From an uncultured Ignavibacteriales bacterium (GTDB taxonomy: Bacteria > Bacteroidota > Ignavibacteria > Ignavibacteriales > Ignavibacteriaceae), in assembly GCA_913053915.1 (NCBI GenBank), contig CAJXGP010000036.1, positions 1 to 10,170 of the forward strand: DNA of 10,170 bases, read 5' to 3'. Below, piece after piece: positions 5,933 through 10,170 of this stretch (its first letter is position 1; each line of letters begins with the position of its first letter). A program made the position numbers and the translations under genes. A model generated the notes under the pieces. It did no database searches, was not told the DNA's origin, and saw only the letters and a list, made by a program, of their open reading frames with translations.

Positions 5933-6550
5933 ATGAACAACATTATTTGGAATAAATCAAAAATTTCTAAATCCGACCGCGAAAAATTAAACGGTCATGA
6001 AGGAGCCTGTATTTGGTTTACCGGACTTTCCGGCAGTGGAAAATCGACACTTGCTAATACAGTTGAAAATATGTTGTTTGATAAAGGGATACATACTTAT
6101 TTGCTTGATGGTGATAGTATTCGCCAAGGATTAAATTCCGACCTCGATTTTAGTAAAAAAGGTAGAATAGAAAATATTAGAAGAATTGGAGAAGTAGCTA
6201 ATCTATTTGTGGATGCCGGTTTAATTGTTCTGACGTCATTTATTTCGCCATTTAAAAAAGACCGGGAAATTGTGCGTAATCTTTTACCCAAAAATAAATT
6301 TATAGAAATATTTGTGAACTGTGATTTGGAAACATGTGAAAAACGTGATCCGAAAGGGTTATATAAAAAAGCAAGAGCAGGTAAAATAAATGATTTTACC
6401 GGAATTTCTTCTCCTTATGAAAAACCGGAAGAACCAGAGTTAAAAATTGATAACGGCACAAATTCTAATCTTACGAAAAATGTAGAAATGATAGTTGGTT
6501 ATCTATTTGGACGGAAAATAGTTAATTGGAATAATGGAATGGTGGAATAA
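5933..6550 (+). CDS. cysC: Adenylylsulfate (APS) kinase CysC
   Basis: CysC phosphorylates APS at the 3' position to make PAPS, the universal sulfate donor. All main family motifs are present: Walker A GLSGSGKST (31-39), the APS-binding DGDSIRQGLN (59-68), and FSKKGRIENIRRIGEVANLF (73-92). The phosphoserine-site motif FISP (103-106, Ser105) and RDPKGLYKKARAGKINDFTG (138-157) follow. The length, 205 aa, is normal. The last residues (VNWNNGMVE) are unusual and are encoded by a ggaataatgg-type repeat that continues past the stop. The start ATG overlaps nothing and gives the standard N-terminus. It lies 56 bases before a second APS-kinase-like gene and upstream of cysD. With cysQ this makes a PAPS supply and recycling set. 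Confidence 0.95.
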   Translation: MNNIIWNKSKISKSDREKLNGHEGACIWFTGLSGSGKSTLANTVENMLFDKGIHTYLLDGDSIRQGLNSDLDFSKKGRIENIRRIGEVANLFVDAGLIVLTSFISPFKKDREIVRNLLPKNKFIEIFVNCDLETCEKRDPKGLYKKARAGKINDFTGISSPYEKPEEPELKIDNGTNSNLTKNVEMIVGYLFGRKIVNWNNGMVE

Positions 6551-6571
6551 TAGAATTTTTACATTATTCCA
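6543..6571. repeat. Hairpin repeat spanning the end of cysC
   Basis: TGGAATAAT (6543-6551) and ATTATTCCA (6563-6571) form a perfect 9-bp inverted repeat around an 11-base spacer. It includes the cysC stop codon. The same ggaat(a/g)atgg word family recurs at 7356-7377 and, inverted, at 7541-7565, so this is a dispersed palindrome rather than a specific terminator. There is no T-run. Confidence 0.55.
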
Positions 6572-6592
6572 AAATTCATAGTTACTAATAAT

Positions 6593-6598
6593 AAGGAG
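6593..6598 (+). promoter_or_regulatory. Ribosome binding site that fixes a TTG start
   Basis: AAGGAG lies eight bases before TTG 6607. It supports the rare start codon of the DUF2061/APS-kinase-like gene, since no ATG lies upstream in frame and the DUF2061 motif begins at once. Confidence 0.75.
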
Positions 6599-6606
6599 TA
6601 GTTCTA

Positions 6607-7326
6607 TTGTACTTTGAAACCAAATCCCGTTCCATCGTTAAAACAATTTCCTGGCGTATACTTGCTACACTTATAACTATAACTTTAGTTTACATTTTTA
6701 TCGGTAATTTAACAATTGCTTTTTCTGTTGGCGGTGTAGAAGTTTTTCTTAAAATGTTGGTCTATTTTTTTCATGAACGAGCATGGGATAAAATTAAATT
6801 TGGGAAAAAAGAAATTAAACCTGCCGTTATCTGGTTAACGGGATTGGCAAAATCGGGTAAAAAAGATATTGCCGCCGAGCTGATTACTTTATTGAAGAAA
6901 AAAGGATTTAAGACGGAATATTTTGACGGGCACACTATTAGGCATTTATTCCCTGAAATAGGATATTCCAAAGAGGAGGTCAATACTCACATTAAGCGAG
7001 TTGGATATTTAGCGAGTAAATTAGAAGAGCAAGGCGTTTTTGTTGTTGCTTCGTTTCTTTCACCTTATTGTGAATCAAGAGAATTTGTTGCAAAAATATG
7101 TAAAAATTTTCATGAAGTTTATGTTTCCACTCCAATAGATATCTGCAAAAAAAGAGATGATAGCGAAATTTATGAAAAAGCAAGACTCGGGAAAGTTAAA
7201 AATTTACCTGGAGTTGATGTTGAATATGAAATTCCCCAAAACGGTTCAATTGAAATAAATATTGAAAAAACAAATGCAATAGAAGCGGCTAAAAGAATTT
7301 TAGAGAAAGTATCAAAAACTATATAA
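6607..7326 (+). CDS. Membrane-anchored APS-kinase-like protein (DUF2061 plus CysC domain) with degenerate P-loop
   Basis: Residues 1-65 form a DUF2061 domain (SRSIVKTISWRILATLIT, then GGVEVFLKMLVYFFHERAWDKI) with hydrophobic helices near 17-33 and 37-54. Residues 70-239 form an APS-kinase domain: DGHTIRHLFPEIGYS (108-121), HIKRVGYLASKLEEQGVFVVASFLSP (128-153) and KARLGKVKNLPGV (191-203). These match the DGH subgroup of CysC proteins. The Walker A is GLAKSGKKD (79-87), where GLSGSGKST is expected. The essential Ser/Thr after the Lys is a Lys and the loop residues differ, so ATP binding is doubtful. The TTG start is backed by a strong AAGGAG. Lying just after an intact cysC, it may be a non-catalytic partner that recruits PAPS synthesis to the membrane. 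That role is inference; it may also be a decaying paralogue. Confidence 0.88.
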   Translation: MYFETKSRSIVKTISWRILATLITITLVYIFIGNLTIAFSVGGVEVFLKMLVYFFHERAWDKIKFGKKEIKPAVIWLTGLAKSGKKDIAAELITLLKKKGFKTEYFDGHTIRHLFPEIGYSKEEVNTHIKRVGYLASKLEEQGVFVVASFLSPYCESREFVAKICKNFHEVYVSTPIDICKKRDDSEIYEKARLGKVKNLPGVDVEYEIPQNGSIEINIEKTNAIEAAKRILEKVSKTI

Positions 7327-7355
7327 TGTAGAAAAGGAATGATGCATTGAGGAAA

Positions 7356-7377
7356 GTTGGAATGATGGAATAATGGG
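7356..7377. repeat. ggaatgatgg-type repeat, left copy
   Basis: This stretch (gttggaatgatggaataatg and following bases) is an approximate inverted copy of 7541-7565 in the same gap, and shares words with the end of cysC. It is a dispersed intergenic palindrome half. Confidence 0.5.
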
Positions 7378-7380
7378 TAA

Positions 7381-7530
7381 AAAAATAGCACAACTTTTCA
7401 AAATTTCGACGAACTACACTACAAAGTGGAAAATGAATTAATTAATTTAATAAAATCATTACCCAGTGTAATAAAAAAAAGTTACACCGGCAGGCAACAA
7501 AAACAAGAAAATTGGGAAGATAAATTTTAA
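7381..7530 (+). pseudogene. Unrecognised 3' coding remnant before cysD
   Basis: A frame is open from just after a TAA (7378-7380) to a TAA at 7528-7530. Its last 34 codons, from GTG 7426, read as a plausible soluble protein tail (VENELINLIKSLPSVIKKS, then YTGRQQKQENWEDKF). There is no good start codon or ribosome site, and ggaat-type repeats flank it on both sides. It could be the surviving 3' end of a lost gene or simply an open stretch in A-rich DNA. I do not recognise it. The rest of 7327-7625 is repeat and AT-rich filler. Confidence 0.3.
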
Positions 7531-7540
7531 TGGGAAACAA

Positions 7541-7565
7541 TATTCCATAATTCCAATTTTCCAAC
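7541..7565. repeat. ggaatgatgg-type repeat, inverted right copy
   Basis: The reverse complement begins GTTGGAAAATTGGAATTATG and parallels 7356-7377. The two copies enclose the unrecognised coding remnant. Confidence 0.5.
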
Positions 7566-7625
7566 GTTCCTTTATTTTATTTAACCTTTGATATTTAACT
7601 TTTTATAATTTTTAATTGGATTTTT

Positions 7626-8507
7626 ATGGATCACTTACAAGAACTGGAAAATAAAAGCGTTTATATTTTTCGTGAGGCTTATGCAAATTTTAAAAATCTC
7701 TGTATGTTGTGGTCGATAGGGAAAGACAGTACAGTACTTCTTTGGCTTGCACGTAAAGCTTTTTTTGGACATGTTCCTTTCCCATTGGTACATATCGACA
7801 CTTCATTCAAAATACCGGAAATGATTGAATATCGTGATAAATTGGCTAAAAAATGGAATCTCAATATGATTTACGGGCAAAATGAAGAAGCTTTGAGAAA
7901 TAAATTAACGTTTCCCGATGGAAATGTAGGCAGAATTCAATGTTGTAAATATTTAAAGACGGATGCTTTAAAAAATACATTAAACGGTAAATGGAAAAGG
8001 TATCGATTGAATCTTATAACCGGGAAATACGAAATTGATAAAAATACCGAACCTTATACAGGTGTAATTGTCGGTGCCCGTTCCGATGAAGAAGGCAGCC
8101 GTTCGAAAGAAAGATACTTTTCACCGCGTGATGTAGAAAATTTATGGGATGTTGGAGATCAACCGCCGGAGTTTTGGAATCAATTTAAAACGGATTTTGC
8201 ACCCGGCACTCATTTGCGGATTCATCCCCTTTTGGATTGGACTGAACTAAATATTTGGGAATATATTAAACGAGAAAATATTCCTACGGTTTCTTTGTAT
8301 TATAATCAAGGTGATGGGAAACGTTATCGTTCACTCGGATGCTATCCATGTACTTCTCCAATCAAATCCGAATCAAGAAATGTTGATGAGATTATTGAAG
8401 AATTAAGTTCAGGTAAACTTAGCAATATTGCCGAACGCTCGGGTCGCGCACAAGATAAAGATGACGGCGGTGGATTGGAAACGTTACGTCGTGGTGGGTA
8501 TATGTAG
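7626..8507 (+). CDS. cysD: Sulfate adenylyltransferase subunit 2 (CysD)
   Basis: CysD is the catalytic small subunit of ATP sulfurylase; with the GTPase CysN it makes APS from ATP and sulfate. It belongs to the PP-loop (PAPS reductase-like) superfamily: the pyrophosphate motif is SIGKDST (30-36). [16 protein letters not shown] (51-66) follows, then [14 protein letters not shown] (150-163) and [16 protein letters not shown] (205-220). RSLGCYPCT (235-243) and the C-terminal ER.GR..DKD (270-280) come next. The length of 293 aa is near normal. Compared with E. coli CysD it has about 20 extra residues before TGVIVGAR, and cysteines at CC (106-107) and GCYPC. ATG 7626 gives the standard N-terminus. 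CysD needs CysN, normally encoded next, but here repeats and a four-helix-bundle gene follow instead. PAPS made with the upstream cysC may serve polysaccharide sulfation. Confidence 0.94.
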   Translation: MDHLQELENKSVYIFREAYANFKNLCMLWSIGKDSTVLLWLARKAFFGHVPFPLVHIDTSFKIPEMIEYRDKLAKKWNLNMIYGQNEEALRNKLTFPDGNVGRIQCCKYLKTDALKNTLNGKWKRYRLNLITGKYEIDKNTEPYTGVIVGARSDEEGSRSKERYFSPRDVENLWDVGDQPPEFWNQFKTDFAPGTHLRIHPLLDWTELNIWEYIKRENIPTVSLYYNQGDGKRYRSLGCYPCTSPIKSESRNVDEIIEELSSGKLSNIAERSGRAQDKDDGGGLETLRRGGYM

Positions 8508-8509
8508 GT

Positions 8510-8549
8510 GGATTTGCGAATTCGCAATTAACGGATTGCGGATTTTTTT
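8510..8549. repeat. gcggattt/gcgaattc palindromic repeat, left part
   Basis: The stretch right after the cysD stop contains GGATTTGCG (8510-8518) and CGGATTGCG (8532-8540). Inverted copies of both occur at 8677-8685 and 8670-8678. These are REP-like units marking a disturbed region between cysD and the next gene. Confidence 0.6.
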
Positions 8550-8578
8550 GATTGTGAAATGAGTTATTTAGATACATA
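8550..8578 (+). repeat. 29-bp direct repeat, copy 1 (broken gene-start-like)
   Basis: This copy and 8703-8731 are identical except at two positions. Each contains an ATG that reads Met-Ser-Tyr-Leu-(Asp/Asn)-Thr: copy 1 then stops at TAA, while copy 2 reads four more codons (MSYLNTYKII) before TGA. The arrangement looks like duplicated 5' ends of one gene. The short peptide is compatible with, but far from proof of, a CysN N-terminus. Confidence 0.6.
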
Positions 8579-8611
8579 ATAGTAAATAATTTTAATAACA
8601 TAATTAAAAAA

Positions 8612-8710
8612 ATGAATAAAGAAAAGATTATTGAAACCACTGAAAAATCAAATCCCGAATCAATCAATTCGCAATCCGCAAATCCTGAATCCGCGAATTC
8701 GGGATTGTAA
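8612..8710 (+). other. 32-codon ORF made partly of repeat DNA
   Basis: ATG 8612 reads MNKEKIIETTEKSNPES and then a Ser/Asn/Pro-rich tail entirely encoded by the palindromic repeat (8652-8707), to TAA 8708-8710. There is no clear ribosome site. It could be the first codons of a lost gene fused to repeat sequence. I do not consider it a confident gene. Confidence 0.2.
8652..8707. repeat. gcggattt/gcgaattc palindromic repeat, right part
   Basis: This stretch contains CGCAATCCG (8670-8678), CGCAAATCC (8677-8685) and GCGAATTC (8693-8700). It is largely an inverted counterpart of 8510-8549. Together the two parts bracket the first 29-bp repeat. Confidence 0.6.
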
Positions 8711-8731
8711 AATGAGTTATTTAAATACATA
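8703..8731 (+). repeat. 29-bp direct repeat, copy 2
   Basis: This is the second copy of the 8550-8578 repeat (27 of 29 positions alike), placed directly before the four-helix-bundle gene. Its ATG (8712) frame ends at TGA 8742-8744, overlapping the ATG of that gene. Confidence 0.6.
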
Positions 8732-8743
8732 CAAGATAATTTG

Positions 8744-9103
8744 ATGAGTTATAAAAATTTTGAAGAATTACCGATTTGGCAAGAGGCATTTGAAATAGTG
8801 AAATTAGTTTATCAAATAACGCAACAAAACCAAATCAAAAATGATTTCAGATTGGTAGATCAATTACGCGGAGCTGCAATTTCAATTATGAATAATATTG
8901 CCGAGGGGTTTGATTCAAATTCAAACAAAGAATTTGTCCGGTTTTTATTCTTTTCTTCAAGGTCTTGTTCTGAAATTATTTCGATGAGCTATATTTTGAA
9001 AGAAATATACAATTTGAAAGATGTTTCTGAAGTATTGTATTCAAAAACTTTAAGCTGTAGGAAACAAATTAAAGGATTTATAAAATATCTTAATAGTAAA
9101 TAA
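8744..9103 (+). CDS. Four-helix bundle protein (23S rRNA intervening-sequence protein/S23 family)
   Basis: The 119-residue product matches the TIGR02436/PF05635 family. It begins NFEELPIWQEAFEIVKLVYQ, the helix-1 signature. The core is VDQLRGAAISIMNNIAEG, with FVRFLFFSSRSCSEI after it, and it ends KQIKGFIKYLNSK. These proteins form pentameric four-helix bundles. Members occur inside 23S rRNA intervening sequences and, very often, as stray single genes in the accessory regions of Bacteroidota and CPR genomes; their function is not established. ATG 8744 is chosen over TTG 8741 because family members start MxxxNFxxLxxW. It stands where cysN would be expected. Direct repeats on both sides (29 bp upstream; a 16-bp word shared by 8577-8592 and 9091-9106) suggest arrival as a passenger. 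Confidence 0.9.
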   Translation: MSYKNFEELPIWQEAFEIVKLVYQITQQNQIKNDFRLVDQLRGAAISIMNNIAEGFDSNSNKEFVRFLFFSSRSCSEIISMSYILKEIYNLKDVSEVLYSKTLSCRKQIKGFIKYLNSK

Positions 9104-9106
9104 TTT
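9091..9106 (+). repeat. 16-bp direct repeat with 8577-8592
   Basis: TAATAGTAAATAATTT occurs exactly at 8577-8592 and at 9091-9106. The second copy forms the last codons and stop of the four-helix-bundle gene. The first directly follows 29-bp repeat copy 1. It may be the remnant 3' end of a second four-helix-bundle copy, or a duplication made on insertion. AT-richness makes chance possible. Confidence 0.4.
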
Positions 9107-9126
9107 GGTTCTATTCTAATTATAAG

Positions 9127-9459
9127 GTGCTTTTATCAAATATGAAAGCAAAAGGCAGGGATGCGGCACGAATGGCATCTCTTCACCAAATAGAGAATGC
9201 ACTTAATCTATATTTTAATAACCACAATCGTTTTCCAATAGAACAATCATTGGTGGTAATTACAGGAACTGATTCGTTTTCTTTAGCGCTTAAGGACGAC
9301 CTTGTAATTCCAGAGGTTAGACCAGACCCAATTTATCCATCTAGCTACTACACATACATATCTAATACATCTGGAACAGATTACACAATAACATTCTGCC
9401 TTGAAACTGATACGGTAAGCCTTTATGCCAAAGGATGCAGTAACACTATTTCTCCATAA
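9127..9459 (+). pseudogene. Type IV pseudopilin (GspG/PilE-like), 5'-truncated, CPR type
   Basis: The readable product begins directly with LLSNMKAKGRDAARMASLHQ, the segment that in pseudopilins follows the hydrophobic GFTLIELLVVIAIIGLL helix. The body (IENALNLYFNNHNRFPIEQ), a DPIYPSSYYTYISN-type beta region and the end (ITFCLETDTVSLYAKGCSNT) match the minor pilins typical of Parcubacteria/Patescibacteria. About 25-30 N-terminal residues are missing: the prepilin peptidase site and membrane helix. The in-frame upstream codons (back to a TAA at 9097-9099) read IIWFYSNYK, not pilin. The break is therefore near 9121-9126. Without its helix the protein could not be assembled into a pilus. The GTG at 9127 is only the first possible start; the gene should be regarded as broken. 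Confidence 0.75.
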
Positions 9460-9466
9460 CTTATAA

Positions 9467-9931
9467 ATGAAACGAGATAAAATACAATGGAAGATGCTTG
9501 AATACCAACATAGAGACCGTAGTGTTGATTGGTTTTGGGCTGTTGGAATTATCACTGTGGCAATTACATTGATAGCGATAATCTACAATAACATTCTATT
9601 TGCTATTTTTATTATTTTAGGAACTTTCACATTACTATTATACGCGGCGCGCGCGCCACGTATGGTTAATTTTGAAATTAGCAGACGTGGAATTCATATC
9701 AACGATACCCTATACCCATTCAATACACTTGAGTCTTTTTGGCTTCATTATCACAATGACCGCGATAAAAAACTCATCGTGAAATCAGAAAAAAAACTTA
9801 TGCCATATATCACTCTTCCTGTACCTGATGAAGATGTTGAAGATATTCATCTTTTTCTTATGGAATATTTACCAGAAGAAGAACACAACGAAAGTATCGC
9901 TGAGGCTATAATGGAATATTTAGGTTTCTAG
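9467..9931 (+). CDS. Two-TM conserved protein of unknown function, Parcubacteria-type
   Basis: This 154-residue protein has a short cytoplasmic start ending WKMLEYQHRDRSVDWFW (8-24). Two adjacent transmembrane helices (about 24-40 and 43-60) follow, joined by NN. Then comes a soluble domain: VNFEISRRGIHINDTLYPF, the motif ESFWLHYH (89-96), an acidic stretch and a closing IMEYLGF. I recognise this layout as a family common in Parcubacteria-like CPR genomes, with no known function. The start ATG follows the pilin stop by seven bases; I see no strong ribosome site. The gene appears complete, unlike its two neighbours. Its family affinity differs from the left-hand genes, supporting a foreign origin for 9107-9940 or a contig join. 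A GC-only 12-bp palindrome lies at 9646-9657. Confidence 0.8.
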   Translation: MKRDKIQWKMLEYQHRDRSVDWFWAVGIITVAITLIAIIYNNILFAIFIILGTFTLLLYAARAPRMVNFEISRRGIHINDTLYPFNTLESFWLHYHNDRDKKLIVKSEKKLMPYITLPVPDEDVEDIHLFLMEYLPEEEHNESIAEAIMEYLGF

Positions 9932-9932
9932 A

Positions 9933-10170
9933 TTATATATATAAAAAATTTGTAATTAAAACTAAAACAAATTTTTTATTTAATTTCTTTGCTGTTTTAT
10001 ATGCTGCATATCCATCGGGGTAAGGCCAGTGTGAATAAATTATATCAAATTCGAGATGGTTTCTCTTTATATATTTCTCGGTATTATTAGCAATAGTTAT
10101 ATCATCACATAAATTATAAGAAAATGGGAAACGAAGATATTTTAAATATTTAATATCTAATTTCCCTTTA
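9933..10170 (-). pseudogene. Glycosyltransferase (GT-B, GT4-like) N-terminal fragment, truncated
   Basis: On the - strand a frame is open from the right edge to TAA at 9935-9933 (78 codons visible). It contains LEFDIIYSHWPYPDGYAAYK followed by TAKKLNKKFVLVL. This is the D.I.aHW.YPDGyaA...AKk...P.V segment near the end of the first Rossmann-like domain in many family-4 glycosyltransferases. In intact enzymes a (V)T.(R/H)GSD strand and about 200-250 more residues follow, including the sugar-nucleotide domain. Here the frame becomes ITNFLYI and stops. The 5' part lies outside the window. It fits the polysaccharide theme of 161-2667 and is cut just where the CPR-like block begins, so the break may be the junction. 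A frameshift near 9950 is a less likely alternative. Confidence 0.65.
9941..9979. terminator. AT-rich hairpin between convergent genes
   Basis: ATAAAAAATTTG (9941-9952) and CAAATTTTTTAT (9968-9979) form a perfect 12-bp inverted repeat with a 15-base loop, ten bases after the two-TM protein's stop. Each strand has a T-run on its 3' arm, as in a bidirectional terminator. However, only one G-C pair is present, so the stem is weak. The right arm overlaps the end of the glycosyltransferase fragment. Confidence 0.4.

Noticed and set aside
7626..8507. PAPS reductase (CysH) as an alternative for the PP-loop gene
   Set aside because: SIGKDST, GARSDEE..SR.KER and the C-terminal ER.GR..DKD pattern are those of CysD; the CysH C-terminal ECGLH motif is absent.
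8419..8730. 103-codon ORF on the - strand
   Set aside because: It is a shadow of the cysD end plus the palindromic repeats; its repetitive product (LNNSF-N, DSGF/ADS units) comes from repeat DNA.
9283..9555. 90-codon ORF on the - strand
   Set aside because: It lies antisense across the pilin remnant and the two-TM gene, both supported by family motifs, and has no recognisable domain of its own.

Overview
This is AT-rich bacterial DNA (about one third G+C by eye). Nearly all genes are on the + strand, and palindromic repeats fill the intergenic gaps. No rRNA, tRNA, CRISPR array or transposase was seen. The protein families, the cacgaat-type and cagattt-type intergenic repeats, and the mix of ATG and TTG starts with some Shine-Dalgarno sites suggest a Bacteroidota/Ignavibacteriota-like environmental genome for most of the window. 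That assignment is inference, since no search was possible.

Layout. 1-160: a gap with a possible divergent reading frame leaving the left edge. 161-2667: two nucleotide-sugar genes, a WbpA/TviB-type UDP-sugar 6-dehydrogenase and a WbpP/TviC-type UDP-GlcNAc 4-epimerase. As a pair these would make UDP-GalNAc uronic acid. 2717-3863: a tiny basic ORF overlapping the gene for a long coiled-coil protein of unknown role. 3864-4331: a non-coding stretch with a 17-bp imperfect inverted repeat and a hairpin just before cysQ. 4332-8507: a sulfate-activation block: cysQ (PAP phosphatase), a canonical cysC (APS kinase), a second membrane-anchored APS-kinase-like protein with a damaged P-loop, and cysD (ATP sulfurylase small subunit). 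An overlapping toxin-like/DUF2283 gene pair sits between cysQ and cysC. 8508-9106: repeats, small ORF debris and a four-helix-bundle (S23/IVP) gene, where cysN would be expected. 9107-9940: a short block unlike the rest, holding a 5'-truncated pseudopilin and a two-TM protein of types familiar from Parcubacteria/Patescibacteria (CPR). 9933-10170: a truncated glycosyltransferase fragment on the - strand.

How the genes may work together. CysD (with CysN, not present here) and CysC would make PAPS, and CysQ would clear the PAP by-product. Next to uronic-acid and glycosyltransferase genes, the simplest reading is PAPS supply for a sulfated surface polysaccharide rather than cysteine synthesis; no cysH or cysI is present. 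No sulfotransferase is seen in the window, so this is a hypothesis.

The most unusual point is the right end. An approximately 0.8-kb CPR-like block is bounded by two broken genes, indicating either a foreign insertion or an assembly chimera.
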